Below, in pieces: positions 36,342 to 48,509 of a DNA stretch of 64,000 bases; positions within the stretch are counted from its first letter, which is position 1; each line of letters starts with the position of its first letter. Made by a program: the position numbers and the translations under genes. Origin of the DNA: Ulota crispa (lineage: Eukaryota; Streptophyta; Bryopsida; Orthotrichales; Orthotrichaceae); NCBI GenBank assembly GCA_963920765.1, contig OY987246.1:8372501-8436500 (forward strand), read 5' to 3'. The notes under the pieces are model-generated. The model did no database searches. It was given only the letters and a program-made list of their open reading frames with translations, and was not told where the DNA came from.

Positions 36342-36465
36342 TTAAAGCAACCATCTATTAACTCATTTGAACTTTTGAGGGAGTTGGATTCCTTTAACAT
36401 TTTTCATCAAATTTTCTTGAAAAATAAATGGATTTAGCATTCAATCCAAGTGGCTAGGTATTTTT

Positions 36466-37303
36466 GGGAATTGATATATGTACAATCCCTTTTTGACTAT
36501 TCTACCACACCTAATATATATGGCCAATGTTTATGATGTTACAATAGGTGTGGATTACTAGCAAAACAACACTAAGTTGAAAATACAACTTGACATTATA
36601 GTTCTAACTTTAATTTTGTTTTTGAACTCCTAAAATTGCTCATAGTATCAATTAATAAAAGGGAATTGATATGTGTACCACACCCTTTCAACTACTGTAC
36701 CACACCCCAAGGTAAATTTTAGATTTCTACCATCACAAAGCTGAACTTGAGAATTTGGAATTCAGATTTGGACATAAAGACTATGAGTTGGTCTAGAACC
36801 ATAAAAAAAAGTTGCAACTCAACAACACCCAATGAAAAAGTTTAGCTAGGGAGAAAAGTGTTACTTTTACTTTTGTTTGTAAACAAGGATAAGCTTTTTC
36901 ATTGGATGTTGTTGAATTGCAACTTTTTTTTATGGTTCTAGAACAAATCATAGTCTTTATGTCCAAAGCTGAATTCCAAATTCTCAAATTCAGCTTTTTG
37001 ATGGTAGAAATCTAAAATTTATCCTAGGATGTGGTACAGTAGTTGAAAGGGTGTGGTACACATATCAATGCCTTTGATAAAAATCTAAATTATACTAAGT
37101 ATAATTTAGATTATTTATTTGATAGTATGAGCGGGATCTGGAGTTGAAAACAAAAATGAAGTTGCAACTTCTTTGTCAAGTTGTATTTTCAAATTAGTGA
37201 TGCTCCACCCACGGTTTAAACCTACTTTAATATTGTAAGTATCTGCCATATGTAGTAAGTGTGGTAGAATAGTAAAAAAGGGGTGGTACATATATCAATT
37301 CCC
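36466..37303. mobile_element. GGGAATTGATA foldback with 8-bp target duplication
   Basis: GTATTTTT flanks both sides (36458-36465 and 37304-37311). Ends are GGGAATTGATATATGTAC and its inverse. Interior arms match 22254-22669. A second related foldback is nested at 36661-37072. Confidence 0.82.
36661..37072. mobile_element. Nested foldback of the same family, diverged
   Basis: Starts GGGAATTGATATGTGTACCA and ends in the inverse with small changes. Its arms match the core at 50145-50557 (taaattttagat, atttggaattcagatttgg, tttagctaggg). The uninterrupted arrangement is seen at 22430-22500. Confidence 0.75.
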
Positions 37304-37621
37304 GTATTTTTCCTCTTCTTGCAGAATCGATTATGACTTTCTAATATTGTAACTGTAAAGGCTCAAAGAGTGTCCACCTCCTAAAATGTTCTCTACCACT
37401 AATCATGTAAAAAAATCTTAACCCCTAAAGGACCAAGCCCTTCTTTCTTGCCAAAATCACTAAAAACTGCCACTTCTAGGAGGTTTAGAAAAAATGAATT
37501 TTATGTTTTGTTTTTGGGAAATTCAACTGTAGGATCTTGCCCTACTCTAGAAGAGGTGCTTGTGGGGAAAAAAATCAGCTCATTCCAAATGGAGAGGAGT
37601 GAGATATTTACATCTAAAGTG

Positions 37622-37659
<38 letters not shown>

Positions 37660-38023
37660 ATGTTGCCCAAAAGTTTCAAAAGCCTTTGACCACTCTTATA
37701 ACAAACAAATTGCTCCACCCAAAGTTGCTCTTTATTTTTTCCATGTAGGAGATCAAGGTAGGAATGTATGGAAGATTTTTCAAATCAATTGGAACTTTAC
37801 AAGACATGGGAAAAAATAGTAAGTAAAAAGAAGTAGAGAATGAGTCAAAACACTAAATTGTTAAGAATTTAATTATGGAAATGAAAAAGGTTAATCCTAG
37901 CGGCAATAATGTTGTGATAAACAATCTACTTCCTTTGGGTTAATTATTTTTCCAAAATACTAAAAATTGAGTGAAATAAAGGACTTCAAAGTTGATTTTA
38001 GAGCAGAGATTCCATAACTGCCC

Positions 38024-40719
38024 ATGTGAGTGCTCAAACCTCCCCCTTTAGAGGTAAGCGCAAGCACAATTGGGTTCAAGGGTTTTATCCTGCAGGTAAG
38101 TTGGAGAATGAACTCAAAGTAAGAAAACAACAATTGGGTGGTTTGGTTTGTAGGTTTCCAATTTAATATACCTTCCCAGCAATGGATCTTTTTGGATGTG
38201 AATCTAGATAGTTTTTAAGTTTTCATGAAAAAGAGGGGTTTAAAAGGAAGAGAATGTGAGATTTAGAGGAAAAATAAGAAGTAAAAAGAGAGGAAAGAAA
38301 TTCTCTAAATTAAAGAAAAGCACCCAAAATGTAGAGAGAAAATAAGAATAGAGGAAAGAGGAACAAAACTAATCAAAACGAGAGAAGAAATGGAGGGGAA
38401 TTGGGGTGGCTAGCCCCTTGGCCCTGCAAAGGCTGAACCCTTAATATGTACCCGGGATTGATAACTGGTGAGGTACACGCTTCAATACCCGGACTTGTAC
38501 CCAGACCCTGCTCGCGCTGGCCCGAGGCCACGCTGGCTGCTGCGGCGGTCGGAGCCGCTAGAAGGAGGGACAGCAATTGTTGCTGTATAAAACTAGCGCC
38601 TGCCTTTCTCTCCATAAGTCACTCGGCTAGGTGCTGGGTTAGGGCTACTTTCCATTGGGAAATTCGGAGGGCAGATCCAAAGGAGGTGGGAGTTTCCATT
38701 AACAATTCATATTACTTGCACGGCCTATCGGACCTCCGGGTTGCGGCCCATGATTTCAGGGTTTATAGAGTCAGGAGGCTCTAAAGGAGGGATTGGAGTT
38801 TCTAAATCCAATTAACTCAAGGTAACTGCAGTTCAGTTTCTACTTGTGGACCTGTGCAAGTAAAATAAAAAGCATGGGGCAGGAAGCGTCCAGGCAACTT
38901 GCCCCTCCAACTGCTATTAAACAGAACCTCAATGGAAAGTTTGTCAAGGATCTGCTGGCTTAGGTCAGGGTTTGGGCCCCCTCCAGGACCCAGAGGTCCG
39001 ATGGCCCAATGGAAAGAGGCTCTTACATGGCTGGGCTGCCGGCGCTCCTCATAAGGCGCTGCTATATTGTCCGTGGGGTTGGGAGTTCGAGCCCCAACTT
39101 TGCCATTCACTACCATTTTTTTTGCTGTCTCCCTGGGGTTACTAGCCGTGCCGGTAGCTCTAGAGTATCAACCGATCTAGCCAGTCGCACTAACGTGCTG
39201 CGCATTCCTTGCGCTCCAACCCTCCTCACACTTCCGGACTCCCTTCAACTTTTTAGGCACTCTTACAATTCACCCCAACTTTAGAAAGTTTAGATTAAGA
39301 ATTCTAACTCTGCACACTTCTAAACTAAGCCAACTCTCACTTTCCTAACTCACAACCAAATCAAGACAAAACTTAGACAATACTTGATATGGAGGGCTAG
39401 GACAATAGCTCCGACGTCTAATAGCAAGATTGATAAACGACACTTAATGCACGGCAACTAGGACGATAGCTCCGCCATCTAACAAGAATTGCTCTCACTA
39501 ATACCTTAAGGGAGTCCAATGCTCTCTAAGGTCCAAATTCTAACAATAATTCTTTGAAGGAGTCCAATGCCCTCCAAGTTCCTAACTCTAACAACAACAA
39601 CAACAACAATAAGGTCCTAAAAACATTATAGATAGAAAACTGAAGGGAAAAGCCATTAGAGCTTTCAAGAAGCAACCGTACTAATAAAGAAGTGAATCTT
39701 TGGGAGGAGGTGGACCTCCTATTTATACATTTGGAGGAGACCACCTCGTCCCTCTATCTGGAAGATCCATAGATCCCTTGAAATCTATCTAAAATCTAAG
39801 AAAAACACAAAATGGATGAAATCTGAATGAAATCCGCATAACTTTTGGAGCGTAGCTCCAAACATCAAAAAAATGGTGCCATTGGATTCCTTGGCTCTAA
39901 AATAATTGGTTTTGATTGTCCGCACTTCCAATTCCAAGCTACAGGGCATTGGGAATCTTCAAGGAAGGGTAAAGGGTGGATGGATGAAAAACTCAGAATT
40001 GAGAGTTCATCCCAATTTGTGAAGTTGACTTCCCGAGGTCTTCTGAGGTTGTCGAGGGAGTTGAAAAGCACTCCTTGATTTTGTCGATTGGACTTTGGAT
40101 GGTTTGATTTCTTGCGATTTGTATTTACATGAATTCTTGATGTTAGTTGGCGATTGTTGTTTGGGGCCTTGCCGCTATCAGAACAACTTCAAACTTGGGG
40201 AAGTGTCTTGAATCTTTGAGAAAATCTTCCATGAATTTTAGTAGCATTTTACTGCCACTTGTCAACTTCCTTGGCTGAGGTTGACCAATAATCTAGCAAG
40301 GTTGACTACTTGGAATTGCACCTTTCAAGAAGCGAAAGGTATTGGGAACCTTGGGTGTAGACGCACCAAATGATGTAGTAGCTAGCAACGTGAACTGGGT
40401 GATGGGGCCATTGGCCATGGGATTTTACTAATTCTACTCCTAAACTAACCCTCTCTAATTAGGTTAGTGGGGCCTTGTCGAGGGGATCTCAAGCCCCATA
40501 GATGTATGTCACTCAAACTAATTAAATCTTACTAAACCTCACTAAATCATTTCTAATGACTTACCAAATGGAATACGGTAAATAGCGTACCACTAACCAT
40601 TTGGTCTAACTAACCAAAATCAATACAAATGACTATTTCACTTATCTTAATGAAAATGCAAAGCTAAATAAAACAAAAAATAAATTCAGGACAACTAGTG
40701 CTGAATTTGGGACTCACAT
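38024..40719. mobile_element. 2.7-kb insertion with ATGTGAGT/ACTCACAT ends and CCC duplication
   Basis: The host TTAA element is split exactly here. The insert starts ATGTGAGTGC and ends GACTCACAT, with CCC on both sides. No coding domain. A ctatttatac box lies at about 39720. GC-rich parts at 38440-38800 and 38990-39250. Could be a short-TIR DNA element or a retroelement LTR with TG...CA ends. Confidence 0.55.
39000..39096 (+). other. tRNA-like Pol III box pair (possible SINE head)
   Basis: TGGCCCAATGG (39002) fits an A box and GAGTTCGAGCC (39083) a B box. The spacing of about 80 bp is longer than in a normal tRNA without intron. A T-run follows at 39117. Not a working tRNA by eye. Confidence 0.35.
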
Positions 40720-40963
40720 CCCGCAAACAAAAACTCATCATAACTTTCATGTCATTGATTGAAATTGAATGATTCAAAGCTTCTCATGATTAAAAAAACC
40801 AAAAGAACCAATTTCAAATTTGTGCTTCAAATAATACATTTTTAAAGAAGTATTTGGGCTGCCTGTATGAGCAATCCTCTCCAAATTTTCATAAATTCAT
40901 GCATAACTTCTTCATCAAATGTCGGAATGAAGAAAAAATTAGATGCCCACGTAGATTTGTGAG

Positions 40964-41879
40964 TTAAAAGAATGCGTATTTGATTTTCTATTAATAGATT
41001 GCATGTGTATGTGCCTAATTTGGATTAATTGTCATCTCTAAATGCTTGGTCTATTGAAGGTAATTTTGAGAGCTATTGTGAGGTTTGGAATTAAGTCAAC
41101 TGGATCTGGTCCAGAGAATGTGAATGAAATCGATAGTTGGATTAAGAGAATGGAATGCGTGATCAATGGTAATTTGAATGAGGGTCATAGAAGCTGATTG
41201 AGAGTAGAAATCGATAGAATAAGAATGTCAATTAAAAATTGAAAGTGATCTATGTATAGTGAGAGATCAAGAAGCATTTAAAATGAGAGCTTTCAGATTA
41301 ATGGAATTCTTTGAGAGCTTGATTTGTGAGAATTTCAATAGTCATACATGACGAGGCTATGACTAGATTGTCATGAGTGACATAAATATAGCCATGAGGG
41401 TTGATTTATACTCGATAGGTGTTAGAATATGGATTTCTGAGGGAGTAGGATCATAATCTATAGAAAAAGCAATTCCAAACAAATTAAAATGAGATAGAAT
41501 GGCTATAGAAATTCCCAAGAGAATTTGTGAGTTATGCATTGAAAATCAATAGAAAAGGAAGAGTTAAATAATGAGATCATCATGGAGATCAAATTGAAGA
41601 ATGGCATGAAGACTATGGAGCAAAGCTGGATTGCAAATCGAGAGAAAAAAACTAAAGCTAAAGAAGGAGAATAAGACAATTGCTATAAGTTCTTCTTTAA
41701 TCCTTAATTATAATAGAAGTCATAGTATCTATTGAAGAGGGTTAGGACTTAGATTCCGTTTAAGTTTTCTGTTATGCTTTCCCTTGGCTTTTTAGAATAA
41801 CCTAAAAATTACAATAGTAATCCTTCCTCCCTGCGTTTGAACTTTAAGACTATGGATTTTATAAATCTTTTTGAGTGTA
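40964..41879. other. No gene recognised
   Basis: A/G-rich, low ORF content. Confidence 0.35.
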
Positions 41880-42640
41880 AAAATCTATCTACAAATCTAC
41901 AAAGTTATCACTCTTGCAAAGCTTCAGAAACTATTTAATAAAACTTTCAGTAACTCTTCATAACATATGCATGGGATAATGTCACAAAGATTGATATGTA
42001 ATATTATAAAGGGATGTATGTGATGTTACAGATGTCAAGATGTAATATTACAAAGGTCACTATGATTGTATCCTAGAATGGAGATGTGATATCAAAGAGG
42101 TAGGGTGTGATATTATAGAGGTTAGTGTTACTACTAATCATTCTACTAAAATCTCATTTACCTCTATAATATCACATACTAACCTCTTTAATATCACATC
42201 TCCATTCTATATGATATTATGGATACAATCATAGTAATCTTTATAATATCATATTTGACCTCTTTAATATCACATCCTACCTTCTTTAATATCACATCAT
42301 ACCTCTTTACTATCACACCCTCTTTAATATCACACTCCTAACCTCTTTAATATCACACCCTACTGTCTTTAATATCACAAAATTGAGTAAATTAGAATTT
42401 AGGATTTAGTAGTGAGAGGAGGTTAGTGTGCTAGAAGAGAGCTACAAGATCACTTGATAACTTTTACAAAGAGAGGCCATAGCTAGTTTGAGTTGTCAAC
42501 CACCTCTAAAGGTGGGTGATAAAGTTATTATACCTCATAACTTGCAAAAGTGGTTGAGTTATGAGGTGAATCCTGTTATAGTTATTGGGTGGGAAACACC
42601 AAAAACATCCAGGTTTGACACCCACTAATGGATGGGGCCC
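41880..42640. repeat. Dispersed repeat R, copy carrying an insertion
   Basis: Same order as 1-360 (caaagttatcacycttgcaaag, gatcacttgataactttta, tgacacccacta), interrupted at 41988-42433. Confidence 0.72.
41988..42433. mobile_element. 446-bp insertion made of ctttaatatcaca repeats in both orientations
   Basis: Left third reads gtgatattata-type phrases, right two thirds ctttaatatcaca-type phrases, about ten in all. Together they form a loose foldback. The copy at 1-360 gives the empty site (atgggataagaagag). No clear target duplication. Confidence 0.65.
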
Positions 42641-42668
42641 TTTGAAGTCCCCCCATTGGCTCCATGTA

Positions 42669-43390
42669 AGGTAGGTATATCCATACCCAATCATTTAAGG
42701 GTTTGGGGTACCTCAAGGACTGCAAAAATTTAAGGTAGGAGCACCCATAAACGTCAAACTAAGAGTTTTGAACATGATGACTATTAATAAACAACTAGCA
42801 AATTATAGGATCCTATTAGGAACAGGAAAAAAATGAGTTTGCACTTTCAAATGTATTATTTGGGTATTGTAGGAATAAGTTATGAATTTTTAAAGAGCAA
42901 ACTGCCATTGCACCCATAACCACTTTTAAGAATTCATGTTCACATGTTGTACATTCTTGTCATTACATCTATTCCCTTCCACATATTTTTCAAGATTTTA
43001 GAAGTGACAGCTATGGGGACATTGACGCTTATGGGTGCTCCTACCTTAGGAACAAAATCCATAGGGTTAGCCTTTCAACAAGCTATCATGCAATGTAATT
43101 TTTGTGGAAAAAAATATTGTAGATTATTTTATATTAAAGGGAAAAGTTGCAGCTCGTAGGGTCCCTATGAGCAACTCTAAACTAACCTTGAAACTACTTG
43201 GATGTGTTTTAATACACGTATTTGATGGTCCCAATCCCAACCCTCTCAGACTAGCTCTTAAGTTGACATGTGACAAGATTTGCTTATATAAGTGGCATTC
43301 ACTGCTCCACGTTGGATTCAACAATGTGTGGAGAACACCCCAAATATAGAGTGCAAAAATGAGCCCAGTTGGGAATGGGCTGTCCTACCT
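42669..43390. mobile_element. TA-flanked element with a nested TA element
   Basis: TA then AGGTAGGTATATCC; right end GGCTGTCCTACCT then TA. The interior matches 50986-51406 (gttagcctttcaacaagcta, gcaactctaaactaacctt), except that 42733-43046 is inserted. Confidence 0.8.
42733..43046. mobile_element. Nested TA-flanked element, 314 bp
   Basis: The ends agree at about 25 of 27 bases (AGGTAGGAGCACCCATAA). TA lies on both sides. The sister element at 50986 lacks it, so the insertion is directly provable. Confidence 0.88.
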
Positions 43391-43392
43391 TA

Positions 43393-43864
43393 CTGCACAT
43401 TCATATTTGTGGGGCTAGCGTGGAAAATCTCAGCTTTTTTTTAATAATCAAGGGTAAAAACAATAATCTGTCCCTTGTTTTGAGTTGGTCAGTTTTATTG
43501 TGTTTCTCATCTGTGTCAAATGTGAATTCCAATTTCAATCTTGTGATAGCAAGTTTTTGGACACTTACATTTTCTTCTATGTGAAAAATCAGAGCTTTTC
43601 CACCCTGGCCTCACAAATACGTATATGCATTAAACCATTTAGCCCAAATTTCCTTCAGAAATCGGCGAATCCCTCTAACTGCTTGGATGAAAGCATCTAC
43701 TATTATCCGACGGACGGGATGAACACGGCCACGAGGACAATTTTATCCATTTTCTCTTTACCTGCTGGAATCCCCAGGGTACGTGTCGCTCGATCAATGG
43801 TCAAAACGAATGAAATCCCCTGCCTTACAATAGTGTTAACAGACGTGACTGAATTTAGCGAGGC
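43393..43864. other. No gene recognised
   Basis: Short ORFs only. Positions 43640-43860 are somewhat more GC-rich; nothing identified. Confidence 0.35.
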
Positions 43865-43868
43865 TTAA

Positions 43869-44820
43869 CCCCTAAAGGACCAGGGGTGTTTTTTGAGAAA
43901 AAATCTCAGAAACTGTCAACTTTTAGTGCATTGTCCAAAATTTAAAATAAAAACCTTTTTTCTCAATTCCAACCGTATAGAAGTGTGTCAAATAGATAAT
44001 TTAATGTGTGCAAAAAATTTTAGCCCATTTGACCACGCGGATTGTAAGATTATAACATTTGAAATGAGAAAAATAGCTTTTTTTCACTCCTGCAAAACAA
44101 GGTCAGCAGACTTTGACCCTTCCTAGAGTAAAATTTTTGCTCTACACAAATTTGAGCTTTTTGACCATTCACAAGTATATGATGTTAGGTTCACTCATGA
44201 TTTTTTTTCAAAAGCAAACTTAGAGTTTAGCTTATTCTAAATCACCCTCCAATGCAAGGAGGTTTAGTGAATATTAACATTAGTCATTCTTTCATGATTT
44301 CTTGTGCAATGTGGAAGTCTTTTATTTGAAATCTCAAAGGTGAAAAGTTGGAGACTAACATTTGGAATATATGAAATAAAGTTTCAAGAGCTTTGGATTT
44401 ATAGATTGAAAGATGATAGGGCTTGAAGTTAGAGGATTTTTTTTTTCTTGAAGCTGACTGAACATAGTTAACAAAGTTTGACTCCCTTTAGAATGTGATG
44501 TGAGTCCTCAATTTGTTTATTTTTTTGACAACTGTACACCATGTTTTTTTAGTTACATACTTGCCAAATTTCAAAAGTTAATGAGAGTTTTAGCATAAGA
44601 TTCTCCAAAGATGCTCAAATTGCCCAAACTGCCCAATTTCTTTTGGGCAATATAACTTTTGAACCGAGCATCCAATTAGGGAAAAAATTAGATTTCCACT
44701 TGGGAGATACATATTTGCACTTTGTATAACAATTTTGAGAACATCCAATAAATATTAACTCCATATGACCCTACCTGAGTTCTCAAATGGCTGTTGAATA
44801 ACCACTTGGTCCTTTAGGGG
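43869..44820. mobile_element. TTAA-type element, 952 bp
   Basis: TTAA at 43865 and 44821. Ends CCCCTAAAGGACCAGGGG and ACTTGGTCCTTTAGGGG, a clear inverted pair. Interior diverged from the main family. Confidence 0.87.
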
Positions 44821-44920
44821 TTAAACTTGTACGTTTTATTGCTATGGAAAAATGTATTAAGCTTATATATATGAAATTAAGGCACATTTAGAAGTGTTTT
44901 GAGCAACTTGAGCTAATTAA

Positions 44921-46493
44921 CCCCTAAAATACCAAGGCCGTTTTCTGCCAAAAATCACTCAAAAGAGCCCCTCCTATTGCGTTCGTAAAAAATTCCAACA
45001 AAATGATTTTCTTGGAAATCTAACCATAGGATCTTGTAATACACTTGTAGAAGAAGAAGTAGTAAAAAAATTTGTGACATTTGACTGTACATATTGAAAG
45101 TCATGAGCATTTGAAGAGAAAAGTTTTTTTTTTCCATTGTGTCTAAAAATTTCATATGGTTTTGACTAACATTTGCTGAATTTTTTGCACTACAAACCTT
45201 GAAGATGTAATTTTATCTTATAGGTTATCAAGTTAGACCTCTGTACACCATTTTTCAAGGTAATCAAAGACACAAAACACATCCTAAAAAATATTGCAAT
45301 GCCACTATATAACAAGTTTTGCAAATACACTAGGACATTTTTGAGTGAAGTTTCCTACCACAAGTTTTTAAATAAGGAAAATCCAAACAGTGTGTTTGAA
45401 GATAAACATGTACTTCAAATGTAAAAAAAAGATAAAAAACTCAAAATCTCTAAAATTTAGGAGCTCCCAAAGCCTAATCTGACCTCCTAATTGGAAATGA
45501 AAGGGGGCAATGATGAAATAATGGGGGACCACCAAAGCAACATGCATTAGAGGAAAATTAGCTCAAGAGAAGGCCCCTATGGGAAGTGGTTGGAGGGGTC
45601 AAAAGCATTTAAATGTAATGTCCTATTTCAAATAAAAAGAGACTAATCCCCTATACCCGCTTATAAGTACTTCATGAGAATAATTTCTTTTTACAATACT
45701 ATATGGTTTCTGTTTGATGAGTGTCCTTGTTTGATTGGGAATTCTAGTCCTAGCGTGTTATTTGTTAAATTGGGAAAAACGTAGGTACCATTTTGTATTC
45801 CACCTGAAACCCAAAAAATTACCTTAAACCAAATTCAAAGGTATCAAATTCAGTATGAACCACTAAGATTTGTTCCCTCGCAAATTCCTCCTCTTAGGTG
45901 AGGGCACATGTACCAAAATAAACGTTGTGAGTTGGAATTTAGGTGATCATCTAAATTCTTGAAAGTCCCAAAATGTATTGTTTTTCCAATTTAACAAATA
46001 ACGTGTTTCCTAGTTTATTCTTGTGTCCCACTCAAGGTCCTTGCATTTGTCATTGCCATGTTATAATATTGTTTTCCATCATCAATCCTTTTGTAATGTA
46101 CCATGATACACTTGAGTGGTTCACAGAAGGTAGAGATACTTGTGTAGGTACCTTACCTATGCTTCTCATATCTAAATAAATAAGGTGGTTTGTTAAGGTT
46201 GGGAGGCCTTCTCTTGAGCTCACTTTCCTCTAATGTGGCAACCCCTCATTGCTCCCCCCTCCAAAGTCAATATTTTCTCCCTTGCCCAAGCTGCCTCTTG
46301 AACTGCTTTTGGCCAAAAAAAACCCATAAATTTTGAACCATGTGACATAATCACATGATTTTTTGCATCCCAAAAACTTTATACATTCCTACACACCCAT
46401 AAAAAGTTTCAAAAAATCATGTCAAAAATTAAGGTCACACAAACCTATCCAAAATCTCAAAAGTCCCTTGAGTGGACTTTGGTCCTTTAGGGG
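44921..46493. mobile_element. TTAA-type element, 1573 bp, with a nested foldback
   Basis: TTAA at 44917 and 46494. Ends CCCCTAAAATACCAAGGC and TTTGGTCCTTTAGGGG. Its extra length comes partly from the foldback at 45757-46002. Confidence 0.83.
45757..46002. mobile_element. Foldback element nested in a TTAA element
   Basis: Ends gttatttgttaaattggg and inverse, same family as 2594-2837. Confidence 0.75.
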
Positions 46494-46497
46494 TTAA

Positions 46498-48271
46498 CCC
46501 CTAAACGTCCAAGGGTGTTTTTCTTATTTTTGGAAGGCAGTTTTGAAGTTTTTGAATTGTTCTTGCAAGATCATTATAAACCCCTAAAGGCCCAACTGTC
46601 CCCCGGGGGACAAATGGTTTTCAAGCATGTATCTATAGCTACTCTAGTTTATGTGATTTTTTAAATCTTTCATTGAAGGTGAGGAATTCTAAGACCTACA
46701 CAAGCATCTATTTTTTTCTTCATTTTGACATTTGACAAAGAAGTTATGCAAAAATTTATGCTACCCGGGGAGGGAGGGCAATCCAAGCAGTCCAAAAACC
46801 TCTATAAAACTATATTTTTTTTATTTAAAAAAATATAAAATTGGTTCTTTAGATTTTTTTATATGTGGGAAGTTTAGAATTGTTCAATTTTGATCAACGA
46901 GATGAAAGTTATGAGATGTCTTAGTTTGTGGGCAGTTATGGATCCTCTACACTAAAATAAATTTTGAAGTCCTTTATTTTCCACGATTTCAATATTTTGG
47001 AAAAACAACAAAACCTAAGGAAGTAGATTGTTTATTATAACATCATAACCATTGGAATTTGCATTTTTCATTTCAATGATTAAATTCTTAACAATTTAGT
47101 GATTTGACTCATTCTCTAGTTCTTCTTACTTACTATTTTTTTCCCATGTGTTGCATAGTTCCAATTGATTTGAAAATTCTGCCACACATACCTAACTTGG
47201 TCTTCTACATGGAAAAAATAAACCTCAACTTTGTGTAGAGTAATTTTTTTGATTTAGGAGTGATCAATGGTTGCTGGAATTTTTGGGCAACATGGAAAAA
47301 AACTTTTTTTTTCACTTTAGATGTAAATATCTCACTCCTTTACATCTAAAATGAGTTGATTTTTTTTCCACAAGTACTTCTTCTAGTGTAAGGCAAGATC
47401 TTATGGTTAGCAAAACAAACTTTATTTCCTACTTTTTTACTCATTCCCCCCAAAGTGGCAGTTTTCAATGACTTTCACAGAAAAAAGGGCTTGCGCCTTT
47501 AGGGGTTAAACATCAAAACAAAATTGTAACCGTTGAACCCCACACAGGTTTTAAGAAATTTGTGATTGAATGATGACAAGTATAGAATTTTTTGCCTTTT
47601 TCAATTGCCCAAAACTTCTAATGCAAATTGGCAACTTTTAAATACAAAAGTGGAAAGTAGTCACTTAGGATACTTTAGTGTTTATTGTTGTTACTTCAAA
47701 ACTAATGGCCCCCCTTCCAAATCCATGACCATAGTTTCACAAATGAGCCTGCAAGGCAACTATCAAAGTGAGAACACCTAATACATAGAATTTTTTTAGC
47801 TTCAATTATTGGCCAAAAATCAATCTGAATGAAAGAAAATTCAACAGTGAATGGATTCTAGTATCTGTATCAAAAATATTCCAATTGAAATTAGTCCAAA
47901 AGCTCTTCTACATTTTGTTAGATGTCAAAATTTCAACAAAAAGACCCTTATTGCCGAAGAGAGTGCCCAAAGGAAATCTTCACCTTTTGCTCAACTTGAT
48001 GCCCATCTTTTCAATGTGGCAACTTCTCATAGGCTCTATGACACTATTCACGACACTATTCATGACAAGAAATATATGCTTGTAGTTAACCTTCCACCAA
48101 AAACAAATGGAATAAGATTTGGAGGAAGTTGAATTTGAACTATGCTAACTTTAGCGCCCAACTTTTCCAAAAAAATACTTGAAAATGATAAAAATCCATG
48201 CCTTCAACAAGGTTTCAAAGTTTCTTGAAGTTTTTTGGACACTCAAATTGGGTGCCTTGTGCATGTAGGGG
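46498..48271. mobile_element. TTAA-type element split by another TTAA element
   Basis: TTAA at 46494 and 48272. Left end CCCCTAAACGTCCAAGGG; right end, read inwards, CCCCTACATGCACAAGGC. Positions 46581-47505 are a nested member. The pairing of these two ends is inferred from position and similarity. Confidence 0.6.
46581..47505. mobile_element. Complete TTAA-type element, 925 bp, nested
   Basis: Left end ACCCCTAAAGGCCCAACTG after ATAA (mutated TTAA). Right end GCGCCTTTAGGGG before TTAA (47506). Same layout as 16831-18016: gggacaaatgg, ggaattctaagacc, gaaagttatgag, ctcactcctt. Confidence 0.83.
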
Positions 48272-48275
48272 TTAA

Positions 48276-48505
48276 CCCTTGAGCGCCCGGTCGACATTAC
48301 AATGTCGATGGGCCCACAAACTTTTTCTCACTCTTTCTCTCAATCCGTACAGTGAGAACAGTCGTGGCTGGTCCCCATCAGCAAAGAAGGTAGTCCTTTT
48401 TCAAATCCTACAACCATTTTTTCTGAATGTAATTTTCCAAGCTGTGATGGCCATTAAACCTCCCATTTTCTCCTAAATCCTAAAATAACTCTGCACGCTC
48501 AGGAG
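48276..48505. mobile_element. Short TTAA-type MITE, 230 bp, CCCTTGAGCG ends
   Basis: TTAA at 48272 and 48506. Left end CCCTTGAGCGCCCGG; right end, read inwards, CTCCTGAGCGTGCAG. Confidence 0.78.
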
Positions 48506-48509
48506 TTAA

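Larger units (their letters stand above)
37422..40963. mobile_element. TTAA-type element interrupted by a 2.7-kb insertion; right end lost
   Basis: TTAA (37418) precedes CCCCTAAAGGACCAAGCCC. The left half runs to ccataactgccc (38023) and the family order resumes at cccgcaaacaaaaactc (40720). It ends abruptly near 40963 without a right terminus. Contains a run of about 37 A at 37620. Confidence 0.75.

Noticed and set aside
37448..37819. 123-codon plus-strand frame with a poly-Lys tract
   Set aside because: Lies in a non-coding TTAA element and crosses a run of A.
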